Origin: Streptomyces nitrosporeus
GTDB lineage: Bacteria > Actinomycetota > Actinomycetes > Streptomycetales > Streptomycetaceae
Assembly: GCF_008704555.1 (NCBI RefSeq)
Contig: NZ_CP023702.1
Location: 6,176,001-6,240,000, forward strand
Direction of reading: 5' to 3'
Length of the DNA: 64,000 bases
Both the position numbers and the translations under genes were made by a program. Below are positions 1 to 9,472 of the stretch, piece after piece. Under the pieces are notes generated by a model. That model was not told the origin of the DNA. It made no database searches and saw only the letters and a program-made list of their open reading frames with translations. Each line of letters begins with the position of its first letter. Positions within the stretch are counted from its first letter, which is position 1.

Positions 1-885
<885 letters not shown>

Positions 886-1013
886 TCAGTTGCTCGCGTC
901 CACTGTGTTGTTCCCAGGCCACGAACGGTCGTGCTGGTTGAACAACTACTTAAACTGAAAAGTGTGCTTGTTCGCTAAGTGCCGATACTCCGCTTTGCGG
1001 AGTGGCCGATAGT

Positions 1014-1132
1014 GTTTCGGTGGTCATTGCGTTAGGGAAACGCCCGGTTACATTCCGAACCCGGAAGCTAAGCCTTTCAGCGCCGATGGTACTGCAGGGG
1101 GGACCCTGTGGGAGAGTAGGACGCCGCCGAAC
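1014..1132 (+). rRNA. 5S ribosomal RNA
   Basis: About 119 nt with the typical 5S core: the start GTTTCGGTGGTCATTGCGTT, the loop containing CCCGGTTACATTCCGAACCC, and the 3' part GGGAGAGTAGGACGCCGCC. It lies about 128 nt after the 23S 3' end, as expected for an actinomycete rrn operon in the order 16S-23S-5S. No tRNA gene is visible in the 23S-5S spacer. Confidence 0.95.
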
Positions 1133-1140
1133 AATCTTTC

Positions 1141-1190
1141 AGGACCCTTGGTCCCAGCGTTCAACGCTGGGACCAAGGGTCCTTTTGTTT
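1141..1190 (+). terminator. rrn operon terminator
   Basis: A perfect 19-bp stem (left arm 1141-1159, right arm 1165-1183) with a TTCAA loop, followed by a T-rich run. It sits right after 5S rRNA and is a classic intrinsic terminator closing the ribosomal RNA operon. Confidence 0.93.
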
Positions 1191-1258
1191 TTCCGAAGCG
1201 CGTCGGATGGTCGACTGCGCGAGAATGTCTGTGGTACCCGATGACAGGAGTCACCCCC

Positions 1259-3400
1259 ATGTCCACCAACTCTTCCGACGACCGTCCGGAGCGCGAGCCG
1301 CGTCGCCGGGAAGACGGTGACAGGGGCGGTTTCCGAGGCAGTCGGGACGACCGCTCGTCCGCACCCCGGCGTGACGGAGACCGTGGCGGTTTCCGCCGTG
1401 ACGACCGCGACCGTGGTCCGCGCCGCGAAGGTGGCCGAGGCGCCGGCGGCGGGAACTTCCGGCGTGACGACCGTGCTCCGCGCCGCGATGACGACCGTTC
1501 CGGCGGCGGCTTCCGCCGTGACGACAACCGTGGTGGCGGTTTCCGCCGCGACGACCGCGACCGTGACCGTGGTCCGCGTCGAGACGATGACCGTTCCAGT
1601 GGTGGCTTCCGTCGTGACGACAACCGTGGCGGTGGCTTCCGCCGCGACGACCGTGCTCCGCGTCGGGACGATGACCGTTCCAGTGGTGGCGGTTTCCGTC
1701 GCGATGACAACCGTGGCGGTGGCTTCCGCCGCGACGACCGTGGCCCGCGCCGGGACGATGACCGTGGTGGGTTCCGTAGCGGTGGCGGGTTCGAGCGGCG
1801 TGACGACCGTCCGCGAGGCCCGCGCCGTGATGACGACCGTTCCGGCGGTGGCTTCCGTCGTGACGACAGCCGCGGTGGTGGCTTCCGCCGCGACGACCGC
1901 GACCGTGGTCCGCGTCGGGACGATGACCGTTCCAGTGGTGGCGGTTTCCGCCGTGACGACAACCGTGGTGGCGGTTTCCGCCGCGACGACCGTGCTCCCC
2001 GCCGTGACGACCGTGGTCCGCGTCGGGACGATGACCGTTCCAGTGGTGGCGGTTTCCGTCGCGATGACAACCGTGGCGGTGGCTTCCGCCGCGACGACCG
2101 CGACCGTGGTCCGCGCCGGGATGACGACCGTTCCGGCGGTGGCTTCCGTCGTGACGACAGCCGCGGTGGCGGTTTCCGCCGCGACGACCGCGACCGTGAC
2201 CGTGGTCCGCGTCGGGACGATGACCGTTCCGGCGGCGGCTTCCGCCGTGACGACAACCGTGGCGGTGGCTTCCGCCGCGACGACCGTGACCGTGGTCCGC
2301 GTCGCGACGATGACCGTGGTGGGTTCCGTAGCGGTGGCGGGTTCGAGCGGCGTGACGACCGTCCGCGAGGCCCGCGCCGGGACGATGACCGTTCCGGCGG
2401 CGGCTTCCGCCGTGACGACAACCGTGGTGGCGGTTTCCGCCGCGACGACCGCGACCGTGGCCCGCGCCGCGACGGCGACCGGGGGTTCGACCGGGGCGGG
2501 TACCGGGGCCGTGACGACCGAGGCGGCTACCAGGGCCGTGACGACCGCGACCGCGAGCCGGTCAAGCGCCTCCCCATCCCCGACGACGTCACCGGCGACG
2601 AGATCGACAAGGACGTACGGCAGGAGCTGATGAGCCTGCCGAAGACCCTCGCCGAAGACGTCTCCCGCAACCTCGTCATGGTCGCCCGCCTCATCGACGA
2701 GGACCCCGAGCAGGCCTACGCCTACTCCCGTATCGCTCTGCGCCTCGCCTCCCGGGTCGCCGCCGTACGTGAGGCGGCCGGCTTCGCCGCGTACGCCACG
2801 CAGAAGTACGGGGAGGCGCTGGCGGAGTTCAGGGCCGCGCGCCGGATGACGGGTTCCGTCGAGCTGTGGCCCGTCATGGCCGACTGCGAGCGCGGTCTCG
2901 GCCGGCCCGAGCGGGCCATGGCCATGGCCGGCGAGCCCGAGGTGCAGAAGCTGGACAAGGCCGGCCAGGTGGAGATGCGCCTGGTGGCCGCCGGCGCACG
3001 CCGGGACATGGGGCAGCTCGACGCCGCCATCGTCACCCTGCAGAGCCCCGAACTCGCCTCCAACGCCGTCCACTCCTGGACCCCGCGCCTGCGGTACGCC
3101 TACGCGGACGCACTGCTGGCGGCCGGCCGCGAGGACGAGGCACGCGAGTGGTTCGGCAAGGCGCTGGAAGCCGACAAGGACGGCTCCACCGACGCGTCGG
3201 ACCGGCTCGCCGAACTCGACGGTGTGGAGTTCGTCGACGCCCTGGACGGCGAGGACGAGGCCGAGAACCCCGTTGCCCGTGACCGTGGCCGCGACGCCGG
3301 CCAGGCAGATCCGGACGACGAGGACGTCGACGACGAGGACGACGATGTGGCCGAGGCCGAGGCCGAGGCCGACGGTACGGACGGTTCCACGAAGGCGTAA
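1259..3400 (+). CDS. Arg/Asp/Gly-repeat protein with C-terminal TPR-like domain
   Basis: A 713-aa protein. Residues about 1-440 are built from imperfect repeats of RRDDDRSGGGFRRDD-type sequence, an RGG/RDD-like, highly charged and probably disordered region. Residues about 440-680 form an Ala/Leu-rich helical region resembling tetratricopeptide repeats (QKYGEALAEFRAARR; AREWFGKALEADKDG). The tail is very acidic (DDEDVDDEDDD). The start is ATG 1259 because AGGAG at 1246-1250 precedes it by 8 nt; longer in-frame extensions would run into the rrn terminator. RGG-like repeats in other proteins bind RNA, so RNA or ribosome association is a guess supported by the domain type and by the adjacent rRNA operon. 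Exact function is unknown. Confidence 0.85.
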   Translation: MSTNSSDDRPEREPRRREDGDRGGFRGSRDDRSSAPRRDGDRGGFRRDDRDRGPRREGGRGAGGGNFRRDDRAPRRDDDRSGGGFRRDDNRGGGFRRDDRDRDRGPRRDDDRSSGGFRRDDNRGGGFRRDDRAPRRDDDRSSGGGFRRDDNRGGGFRRDDRGPRRDDDRGGFRSGGGFERRDDRPRGPRRDDDRSGGGFRRDDSRGGGFRRDDRDRGPRRDDDRSSGGGFRRDDNRGGGFRRDDRAPRRDDRGPRRDDDRSSGGGFRRDDNRGGGFRRDDRDRGPRRDDDRSGGGFRRDDSRGGGFRRDDRDRDRGPRRDDDRSGGGFRRDDNRGGGFRRDDRDRGPRRDDDRGGFRSGGGFERRDDRPRGPRRDDDRSGGGFRRDDNRGGGFRRDDRDRGPRRDGDRGFDRGGYRGRDDRGGYQGRDDRDREPVKRLPIPDDVTGDEIDKDVRQELMSLPKTLAEDVSRNLVMVARLIDEDPEQAYAYSRIALRLASRVAAVREAAGFAAYATQKYGEALAEFRAARRMTGSVELWPVMADCERGLGRPERAMAMAGEPEVQKLDKAGQVEMRLVAAGARRDMGQLDAAIVTLQSPELASNAVHSWTPRLRYAYADALLAAGREDEAREWFGKALEADKDGSTDASDRLAELDGVEFVDALDGEDEAENPVARDRGRDAGQADPDDEDVDDEDDDVAEAEAEADGTDGSTKA
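1370..2515 (+). repeat. In-frame tandem repeat array
   Basis: More than 1.1 kb of degenerate tandem repeats coding for Arg/Asp/Gly blocks. Some long segments are identical. The stretch at about 1669-1740 recurs at about 2029-2100, exactly 360 bp apart, and the block at about 1777-1830 recurs at about 2327-2380. This near identity suggests recent duplication or gene conversion inside the array. The repeats create long spurious open frames on both strands. Confidence 0.9.
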
Positions 3401-3416
3401 ACGCTGAAGCAGGACA

Positions 3417-3461
3417 GGTGAAGGGCGGCACCGCGACACGGTCGTGGTGCCGCCCTTCACC
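3417..3461. terminator. Hairpin terminator between convergent genes
   Basis: A 16-bp perfect stem, GGTGAAGGGCGGCACC (3417-3432) pairing with 3446-3461. It sits between the convergent ends of the repeat protein and the DUF1015 gene and could stop transcription from both sides. Confidence 0.8.
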
Positions 3462-3505
3462 GTTGTGAGCCGTCGGGCACCGCCTGGCCCCCCGCCCGGC
3501 CCCGG

Positions 3506-4807
3506 TCAGCCGGACGCCCGGCCCGGTTCCGTCCCGAGGCTCCGCAGCACCAGACCGGTGGCCGGTTTCGGCCCGAACGACGTCGACTTGCGGGGCATCG
3601 TGACGCCCTGCCGTGCCAGGTCGCGTACGACGTCCTCGCTCACCGGGTGCATCAGTACCGCCGTGCCGCCGTGCCGCTCCGCCTGGCCGACGGCCGCCGC
3701 CGTGTCATGGATGTAGGAGATGTGATCCGGGGCGTCCGGAATCCGCCACACCTCGTCCAGGAGCGCGGAATGCAGCACCGTCGCGTCCAGGGCGCGCCAC
3801 GCGGCCGGCCGGCCGGCCGGTACCGAGTGGTCCAGCAGCCCCTCGTCCGGCCGGTCCACCAGATGGAGCGCCCCGTCGCCCGCCAGCAGGAAGGCGTTGC
3901 CCAGGAGGGCCGCCTCCGCCAGCGCGTCCAGCGCCCGGGGCAGCGGTCCGCCGAGGGTGCGGACCCGGAAACGGCCCTCCAGCGCGGCCAGCGCCTCGGC
4001 GACCGGGAAACGGTGCAGCAGGCGGTGGATGGCCCGTACCCGCAGCGGATAGCGGGCGGTGTCCACCAGCAGGACCAGCCCGGAGTCCCACGGGCCCGGG
4101 CGCCCGGACCGCTCCCGCTGGAGCCGCAGATAGGTGGCCCAGCGGTGATGGCCGTCGGCGATGAGAGCCTGGCGGCCGGCCAGGTCCTCCGCCATCCGCC
4201 CCTGCTCGGCCGGGTCGGCGACCGCCCAGAGCCGGTGGGTGACACCGTCCTCCGTCGTGGTGGTCAGCAGGGGCCCGCGCTCCACGACGTCCTCGATCAC
4301 GGCCGCCGCCCCGCCGGACCCGCCGTCACCGGCGTAGCTCAGGAGCAGGGGTTCGAGGTGGGCGCCGGTCGCGCGCATCAGGTCGGCACGGTCCTCGACC
4401 ACGTCCGCCATCACGTCCTCGTGCGGCAGCACGATCCCCTCGGCGGCCGGGGAGAGGGCCAGGGCCCCGATCACCCCGCGCTGCAGAAGATCCCCGGACC
4501 GCTGCTCGTACACGTAGAAAACCGGCTCGGGGTCGGTGGCCAGGACGCCTTCGGCCAGCCAGCGGCGCAGGGTCTCGGCGGCCTGCCGGTTGCGGTCCCG
4601 GGCGCTGCCGCCCTGGGGCAGGATCAGCCGCACGATGTTGTGCGGGTCCAGCGACTCCAGGTGGTGCAGGCCGTCCGGCCGTACGACGACGTCGTACGGC
4701 GGTGAGGTCACCGAGGCCAGACTGCCGACCCGTTCGGGGACGTAACGCAGGCCGCGGAAGGGGATCAGCCGCAGCCCGGGGTAGGTGGCGCGCTCTGATG
4801 TCTTCAT
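3506..4807 (-). CDS. DUF1015 family protein
   Basis: A 433-aa protein recognised as the DUF1015 family by its N-terminal pattern (GLRLIPFRGLRYVPERVG, then TSPPYDVV and HNIVRLILPQG), by YVYEQ followed by RGVIGAL, by LPHEDVM, and by LIADGHHRWATYL. Its biochemical role is not established. The start is ATG 4807; the much longer open frame upstream is only the antisense of the HAD gene. It is divergent from the HAD phosphatase with a 66-bp gap, so the two promoters must lie close together. Only the family assignment is secure. Confidence 0.9.
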   Translation of the reverse strand: MKTSERATYPGLRLIPFRGLRYVPERVGSLASVTSPPYDVVVRPDGLHHLESLDPHNIVRLILPQGGSARDRNRQAAETLRRWLAEGVLATDPEPVFYVYEQRSGDLLQRGVIGALALSPAAEGIVLPHEDVMADVVEDRADLMRATGAHLEPLLLSYAGDGGSGGAAAVIEDVVERGPLLTTTTEDGVTHRLWAVADPAEQGRMAEDLAGRQALIADGHHRWATYLRLQRERSGRPGPWDSGLVLLVDTARYPLRVRAIHRLLHRFPVAEALAALEGRFRVRTLGGPLPRALDALAEAALLGNAFLLAGDGALHLVDRPDEGLLDHSVPAGRPAAWRALDATVLHSALLDEVWRIPDAPDHISYIHDTAAAVGQAERHGGTAVLMHPVSEDVVRDLARQGVTMPRKSTSFGPKPATGLVLRSLGTEPGRASG

Positions 4808-4873
4808 CAGTGCATCGTATGTGTGCTCCGGGATACGCGATGATCGGGGGAGAAGCATGGAAAGAGGAGCGCG

Positions 4874-5902
4874 ATGAGTCAGCAGTACAGGTCCCGTCCG
4901 AGCGGGAGCGGCGCGGCGCTGAGCACGGCGTACGACACGGCCCTGCTCGACCTGGACGGGGTGGTGTACGCGGGCGGGCACGCCATCGGGCACGCCGTCG
5001 AGTCGCTGGGCGCCGCACGGGACGCCGGGATGCGGCTGGCGTACGTCACCAACAACGCGCTGCGCACCCCGCGGGCGGTGGCCGAGCACCTGACGGAACT
5101 GGGTGTCCCGGCCGAGTCCGCCGATGTGATCACCTCGGCGCAGGCGGTGGCCCGGCTGATGGCCGATCAGCTGCCGGCCGGAGCCCGGGTACTGGTCGTC
5201 GGCGGGGAGGGGCTGCGCGTCGCACTCCGCGAACGGGGCCTGGTGCCGGTCGAGTCGGCCGATGACGAGCCCGCCGCCGTGGCCCAGGGCTTCGGCGGCC
5301 CCGACCTGCCGTGGGGCCGGTTCGCGGAGGCGGCGTACGCCATCGCACGCGGGGCCCTGTGGTTCGCGTCCAACACGGACCTGACGATCCCCGGCGCCCG
5401 GGGCATCGCACCGGGCAACGGTGCCGCGGTGGAGGTCGTCCGTATCGCCACCGGCGCCGAACCCCAGGTGGCCGGCAAGCCCCTGCCGCCCATGCACCGC
5501 GAGACGGTGCTGCGGACCGGGGCCGAACGGCCGCTGGTCGTCGGTGACCGGCTGGACACGGACATCGAAGGCGCGTTCAACGGCGGTGTGGACTCACTGC
5601 TGGTCCTCACCGGCGTGACCGACGCCGAGCTGCTGCTCACGGCCGAGCCGAAGTACCGGCCGACCTATGTGGACCGGGACCTGCGCGGCCTGCTCACCGG
5701 ACAGCCCGAGGTGACCGGGGACGAGGACGGGTTCCGCTGCGGCGGCTGGAGGGCCACCGCCAGCGAGGACGCACTCGTGCTGGACGGGGAGGGCGACCCC
5801 CTGGACGGACTGCGCGCCCTGTGCGGGGCGGCGTGGACGCACGCCGGGGCCGGCGTATGCGGGCTGGACACGAAGAAGGCGGTGGCCGCGCTGGGCCTGT
5901 GA
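4874..5902 (+). CDS. HAD-superfamily hydrolase, NagD-like
   Basis: A 342-aa protein. HAD motif I DLDGVVY carries the nucleophile Asp26 and acid/base Asp28. The early Gly-rich stretch and TNNALRTPRAVAEHL match the NagD/phosphoglycolate-phosphatase type with a C2 cap. TIPGARGIAPGNGA and AGKPLPPMH follow, and motif IV VVGDRLDTDIEGA near residue 222 supplies the Mg-binding acids. Such enzymes dephosphorylate small sugar or nucleotide phosphates; the substrate here is unknown. A GAGGAG-type ribosome site precedes ATG 4874. The C-terminal about 70 residues extend beyond the core domain. Confidence 0.9.
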   Translation: MSQQYRSRPSGSGAALSTAYDTALLDLDGVVYAGGHAIGHAVESLGAARDAGMRLAYVTNNALRTPRAVAEHLTELGVPAESADVITSAQAVARLMADQLPAGARVLVVGGEGLRVALRERGLVPVESADDEPAAVAQGFGGPDLPWGRFAEAAYAIARGALWFASNTDLTIPGARGIAPGNGAAVEVVRIATGAEPQVAGKPLPPMHRETVLRTGAERPLVVGDRLDTDIEGAFNGGVDSLLVLTGVTDAELLLTAEPKYRPTYVDRDLRGLLTGQPEVTGDEDGFRCGGWRATASEDALVLDGEGDPLDGLRALCGAAWTHAGAGVCGLDTKKAVAALGL

Positions 5903-5953
5903 GCGGACCGGGCCCCGGGGCCCGGTGTGCGGAACCGGACAGCCGAAATCACA

Positions 5954-5972
5954 CCAGGATAGGCTAACCTAA
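5954..5972. promoter_or_regulatory. Iron box (IdeR/DmdR-type operator) at the siderophore importer promoter
   Basis: The 19-bp segment contains TAGGCTAACCTAA and matches about 16 of 19 positions of the actinobacterial iron-box palindrome TTAGGTTAGGCTAACCTAA. It ends 4 nt before the GTG start of the first permease. Within it, TAGGCT (5960-5965) is a good -10 element. A repressor bound with Fe(II) would cover the promoter, giving expression only under iron limitation. Confidence 0.88.
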
Positions 5973-5976
5973 CCCG

Positions 5977-7038
5977 GTGTTGGTCGAGAGTCCCCCCGAA
6001 TCGAATTCCGGCTCCGCGAAGGCGCAGGGCCCGTCCCGGCGCGCCGGACGTCACGCGGTGCGTGCCGCGGGACTCCTGGCCGCGGTCGGTGTCCTGGTAC
6101 TGGTGTGCCTGGCGAGCATCGCCGTCGGCGCCAAGGCGCTGCCGCTCTCCGAGGTCTGGAACGGCCTGTTCCACCACACCGGGAGCAACAGCGACGTCCT
6201 CGTACGCGATGTCCGGGTACCCCGCACGCTTCTCGGACTCCTCGTCGGGGCCGCGCTCGGCCTGGCCGGCGCGGTGATGCAGGCGCTGACCCGCAACCCG
6301 CTGGCCGAACCCGGACTGCTGGGCGTCAACGCGGGGGCGTCGGCGGCCGTCGTCTCGGCGATCAGCTTCTTCGGTGTCACCTCGCTGACCGGCTACGTCT
6401 GGTTCGCCTTCGCCGGTGCCGCGGTGGTGTCCGTCGCCGTGTACCTGCTCGGTGGCAGCCGGTCCGCGAACCCCGTCCGGCTCGCGCTCGCCGGGACCGC
6501 CGTCACCGCGGCCCTCTTCGGCTACGTCAACGCCGTACAGCTGCTCGACGCGGCGGCGCTGGACCGGCTGCGGTTCTGGACCGTCGGGTCGCTGGCGTCC
6601 GCCGACACCGAGACCGTCGGCAAGGTCTGGCCGTTCATCGCGCTCGGCGTCCTGCTGACCGTGTTCATCGCCCGGCCGCTGAACGCGCTGGAGATGGGTG
6701 ACGACACCGCGAAGGCCCTCGGCGCCCATCTGACCCGCACCCGCGTCCTGGCCATGGCCGCCGTCACCCTGCTCTGCGGGGCCGCGACGGCCGCGTGCGG
6801 GCCGATCGTCTTCATCGGGCTGATGATCCCGCACCTGGTCCGCACCCTCACCGGGCCCGACCTGCGGTGGATCCTGCCCTACGCCGCGGTCCTCGCGCCC
6901 GTGCTGCTCCTGGGCGCCGACGTGGCCGGCCGGGTCGTCGCCCGCCCCTCCGAACTGCAGGTCGGCATCGTCACCGCGCTGCTGGGCGGGCCCGTCTTCA
7001 TCCATCTCGTACGACGCAAGAGGATGGCCCAGCTGTGA
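5977..7038 (+). CDS. Iron-siderophore ABC transporter permease (FecCD family)
   Basis: A 353-aa integral membrane protein with about ten hydrophobic segments. Family hallmarks are RVPRTLLGLLVGAALGLAGA, QALTRNPLAEPGLLGVNAGA, and the ATPase-coupling region GAATAACGPIVFIGLMIPH. It forms one half of the membrane channel of a type II siderophore importer, paired with the next gene. GTG 5977 lies 12 nt after a TAGGCT -10 element and has no Shine-Dalgarno sequence, so a leaderless mRNA is likely. The stop overlaps the next start by 4 nt (GTGA), indicating translational coupling. The iron box directly upstream suggests iron repression. Confidence 0.93.
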   Translation: MLVESPPESNSGSAKAQGPSRRAGRHAVRAAGLLAAVGVLVLVCLASIAVGAKALPLSEVWNGLFHHTGSNSDVLVRDVRVPRTLLGLLVGAALGLAGAVMQALTRNPLAEPGLLGVNAGASAAVVSAISFFGVTSLTGYVWFAFAGAAVVSVAVYLLGGSRSANPVRLALAGTAVTAALFGYVNAVQLLDAAALDRLRFWTVGSLASADTETVGKVWPFIALGVLLTVFIARPLNALEMGDDTAKALGAHLTRTRVLAMAAVTLLCGAATAACGPIVFIGLMIPHLVRTLTGPDLRWILPYAAVLAPVLLLGADVAGRVVARPSELQVGIVTALLGGPVFIHLVRRKRMAQL

Positions 7039-8174
7039 AGGCCGCGCACGACACCCCCGCCCACGGCACTCCCGGGCAGGGCACCCCCGCCCACGGCACC
7101 GGGTCCCGGGGCCCGGACCGGGGGCCGCGGGACGCCGCGCGGGCAGTCCGGGCGGTGCGCACCGCCGGCGGGCTGTCCTTCCGGCTGGACACCCGGACCG
7201 CCCTCGTCGTCGTGCTGCTCCTCGCGGCCGCGGCCGCCGCGGCCGTGGTGCTCATCGGGAGCGGTGACTTCTCGATGGCGCCGGGCGAGGTCGTCACCAC
7301 CCTGTTCGGCGGCGGAACCTTTCAGCAGGAGTTCGTCGTCACCGAGCTCCGGCTGCCCAGGGTCCTGGTCGGGCTCCTCGTCGGGGCCGCCCTCGGTATC
7401 GGCGGCGCCGTCTTCCAGAGCCTCTCCCGCAACCCCCTGGGCAGCCCCGACGTGCTCGGCTTCGGCCAGGGCTCCGCGGTCGGCGCCCTCGTCGTCATCG
7501 TGCTCTTCCAGGGCGGCGCCACCGAGGTCGCCCTCGGCGCCGTCTGCGGCGGCGTACTCACCGGCTTCGCCGTCTACCTGCTCGCCTGGAAACGCGGGGT
7601 GCACGGCTACCGCCTCGTACTCGTCGGCATCGGCGCCGCCGCCATGCTCACCGCCGCGACCCACTACCTGATCACCAAGGCGAACCTCGTCGACGCCACC
7701 CGCGCCGTCGTCTGGATGACCGGCTCGCTCGACGGCCGCGACTGGGCGCAGGTCTGGCCACTGCTCGTGGTCTGCGGGATCCTCGTCCCCCTGGTCCTGG
7801 GCCACGGGCGCCCCCTGCGCATGCTGGAGATGGGCGACGACGCCGCGCACGCGCTCGGCGTACGCGTCGAACGGACCCGGCTCGTCCTGCTCGCCTGCGC
7901 CGTCCTCCTCGTCGCCGTGGCCACCGCCGCGGCCGGCCCCATCGTCTTCGTCTCGCTCAGCGCCCCCCAGGTCGCCCGCCGCCTCACCCGCGCCCCCGGA
8001 CCGAACCTCGCCGCGGCCGGCTGCACCGGCGCCGCCCTGCTGCTCGTCGCCGACTGGACCGCGATGAACGCCTTCGGCGACCGCCAGCTGCCGGTGGGAG
8101 TCGTCACCGGGGTGCTCGGCGGCTGCTACCTGCTCTGGCTGCTGGTCACCGAACGCCGGGCGGGACGCATATGA
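7035..8174 (+). CDS. Iron-siderophore ABC transporter permease, second subunit (FecCD family)
   Basis: A 379-aa permease. About 50 Gly/His/Pro-rich cytoplasmic residues come first (a short repeat of PAHGTPGQGTPAHGT type), then about nine or ten membrane helices with RLPRVLVGLLVGAALGIGGAV, QSLSRNPLGSPDVLGFGQGS and AAGPIVFVSLSAPQVARRL. It is the heterodimer partner of the preceding permease, as in FepD/FepG. The start GTG 7035 overlaps the upstream stop. Longer upstream in-frame sequence is a shadow of the first permease. The low-complexity N-terminus is unusual for the family. Confidence 0.92.
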   Translation: MKAAHDTPAHGTPGQGTPAHGTGSRGPDRGPRDAARAVRAVRTAGGLSFRLDTRTALVVVLLLAAAAAAAVVLIGSGDFSMAPGEVVTTLFGGGTFQQEFVVTELRLPRVLVGLLVGAALGIGGAVFQSLSRNPLGSPDVLGFGQGSAVGALVVIVLFQGGATEVALGAVCGGVLTGFAVYLLAWKRGVHGYRLVLVGIGAAAMLTAATHYLITKANLVDATRAVVWMTGSLDGRDWAQVWPLLVVCGILVPLVLGHGRPLRMLEMGDDAAHALGVRVERTRLVLLACAVLLVAVATAAAGPIVFVSLSAPQVARRLTRAPGPNLAAAGCTGAALLLVADWTAMNAFGDRQLPVGVVTGVLGGCYLLWLLVTERRAGRI

Positions 8175-8266
8175 GACCCCGCACCGGCCCGCAGCCCCGC
8201 CCCGCACGGCCCGCCGCGCCGGGCACCGACCCCCAGCCCCGCCTCTCCACCTCCGGGAGTACGACC

Positions 8267-9067
8267 ATGCAGCGCCTCACCGCGGACTCGGTGACCCTCG
8301 GCTACGACCAGCGGACCATCGCGGAGGGCCTCTCGGTCGAGATCCCGGACAACTCCTTCACCGTCATCGTCGGCCCGAACGCCTGCGGGAAGTCGACCCT
8401 GCTGCGGGCCCTCTCCCGGATGCTGAAGCCCAGCCGCGGAAAGGTCCTGCTGGACGGCCGGGACATCCACCGGCTGCCCGCGAAGCAGGTGGCCCGCACC
8501 CTCGGCCTGCTGCCCCAGTCCTCCATAGCACCCGACGGGATCACCGTCGCCGACCTCGTCTCCCGCGGCCGCTACCCGCACCAGGGACTGCTGCGCCAGT
8601 GGTCGCCCCAGGACGAGCGGATCGTCCAGGAGTCCATGGTGTCCACCGGCGTCGGGGAACTCGCCGACCGCTACGTCGACGAACTCTCCGGTGGCCAGCG
8701 CCAGCGCGTCTGGATCGCCATGGCCCTCGCCCAGCAGACCCCGCTGCTGCTGCTGGACGAACCGACGACCTACCTGGACATCCAGCACCAGATCGACGTA
8801 CTCGACCTGTGCGCCGAGCTGCACGAGACCCAGGGGCGCACCCTGGTCGCCGTCCTGCACGACCTCAACCACGCCGCCCGGTACGCCACACACATCATCG
8901 CCATGCGCCAGGGCGAGATCGTCGCCGAGGGCGCCCCCGGCGACGTCGTCACCGCGGACCTCGTCGAACAGGTCTTCCAGATGCCCTGCCAGGTCATCGA
9001 CGACCCCGAGACGGGCACGCCCCTCGTCGTCCCGGCGGCCCGCAGGAAGCGCGTACAGGCTTCCTGA
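8267..9067 (+). CDS. Siderophore ABC transporter ATP-binding protein (FecE/FepC-type)
   Basis: A 266-aa ATPase. Walker A is GPNACGKST, signature is LSGGQRQRVWIAMALAQQ, Walker B is LLLLDEPTTYLD, and the H-loop is LHDLNHAARY; RGRYPHQGLL is typical of siderophore ATPases. It powers the two upstream permeases. ATG 8267 is preferred because GGGAG lies 7 nt upstream and family members usually begin here. An alternative ATG at 8171 overlaps the previous stop (ATGA) and would add 32 Pro-rich residues. No substrate-binding lipoprotein gene is next to this set, so the receptor must be encoded elsewhere. Confidence 0.93.
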   Translation: MQRLTADSVTLGYDQRTIAEGLSVEIPDNSFTVIVGPNACGKSTLLRALSRMLKPSRGKVLLDGRDIHRLPAKQVARTLGLLPQSSIAPDGITVADLVSRGRYPHQGLLRQWSPQDERIVQESMVSTGVGELADRYVDELSGGQRQRVWIAMALAQQTPLLLLDEPTTYLDIQHQIDVLDLCAELHETQGRTLVAVLHDLNHAARYATHIIAMRQGEIVAEGAPGDVVTADLVEQVFQMPCQVIDDPETGTPLVVPAARRKRVQAS

Positions 9068-9079
9068 ACCGCCGGGGCG

Positions 9080-9430
9080 TCAGCGCAGCAGGGACTTCAG
9101 TCTCAGCAGGTCACGGAAGCCCGCCTCCAGCCGGACCCGGCCCGAGGCCCAGGCCTTCGGGAAGTCGAGCTCGCCGCCCACCAGGGCCACCAGGTCGTCG
9201 CCGGTCATCGCCAGCCGGATCTCGGCCCTGCTCCGGGGCGGCCCCTGGAGCGTGTCCAGCACCAGGATCCGGCCGTCCGACAGCCGCCCGGTGAACGTGA
9301 CGTCCAGATCCCTGATGTGGCAGCTCAGCGAACGGTCGAGAGCGGCCGCGCCGCGTACGTCGCCGTCGGCCGCCGCGAGATTGCCGGAAAGTGTGTCGAG
9401 TGCGCCGCGGCACTCCTCCAAGGTCGCCAT
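9080..9430 (-). CDS. SCP2 sterol-binding domain protein
   Basis: A 116-aa single-domain protein. The pattern VTFTGRLSDGRI, then RAEIRLAMTGDDLVALVGGELDF and KAWASGRVRLEAG, is that of the SCP2 / sterol carrier fold, a small hydrophobic-ligand-binding module. The C-terminus FRDLLRLKSLLR is the typical closing helix. The ligand is unknown. It is transcribed convergently to the siderophore ATPase (12-bp gap) and divergently from the following hypothetical gene. ATG 9430 is the natural start; the longer open frame is antisense to the neighbour. Confidence 0.88.
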   Translation of the reverse strand: MATLEECRGALDTLSGNLAAADGDVRGAAALDRSLSCHIRDLDVTFTGRLSDGRILVLDTLQGPPRSRAEIRLAMTGDDLVALVGGELDFPKAWASGRVRLEAGFRDLLRLKSLLR

Positions 9431-9472
9431 CGTCACCGACGGTACACCGGCTCCGGAAGGTAGCGTTCCCGC

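Noticed and set aside
886..1013. tRNA gene in the 23S-5S spacer
   Set aside because: No cloverleaf or T-loop GGTTCGA sequence is present.
1370..2515. Possible CRISPR array
   Set aside because: Repeats are in-frame coding units of varying length without unique spacers or cas genes.
1048..2630. Long open frames on both strands in the repeat region (457, 437 and 773 codons)
   Set aside because: They are frame shadows of the repeat-coding gene, with low-complexity Ser/Arg or Thr/Val composition and no ribosome site.
4808..5497. Upstream extension of the DUF1015 gene
   Set aside because: It is antisense to the HAD phosphatase; the family N-terminus begins at ATG 4807.
6795..7034. N-terminal extension of the second permease
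   Set aside because: Arg/Pro-rich shadow of the first permease; GTG 7035 overlaps the stop as usual for coupling.
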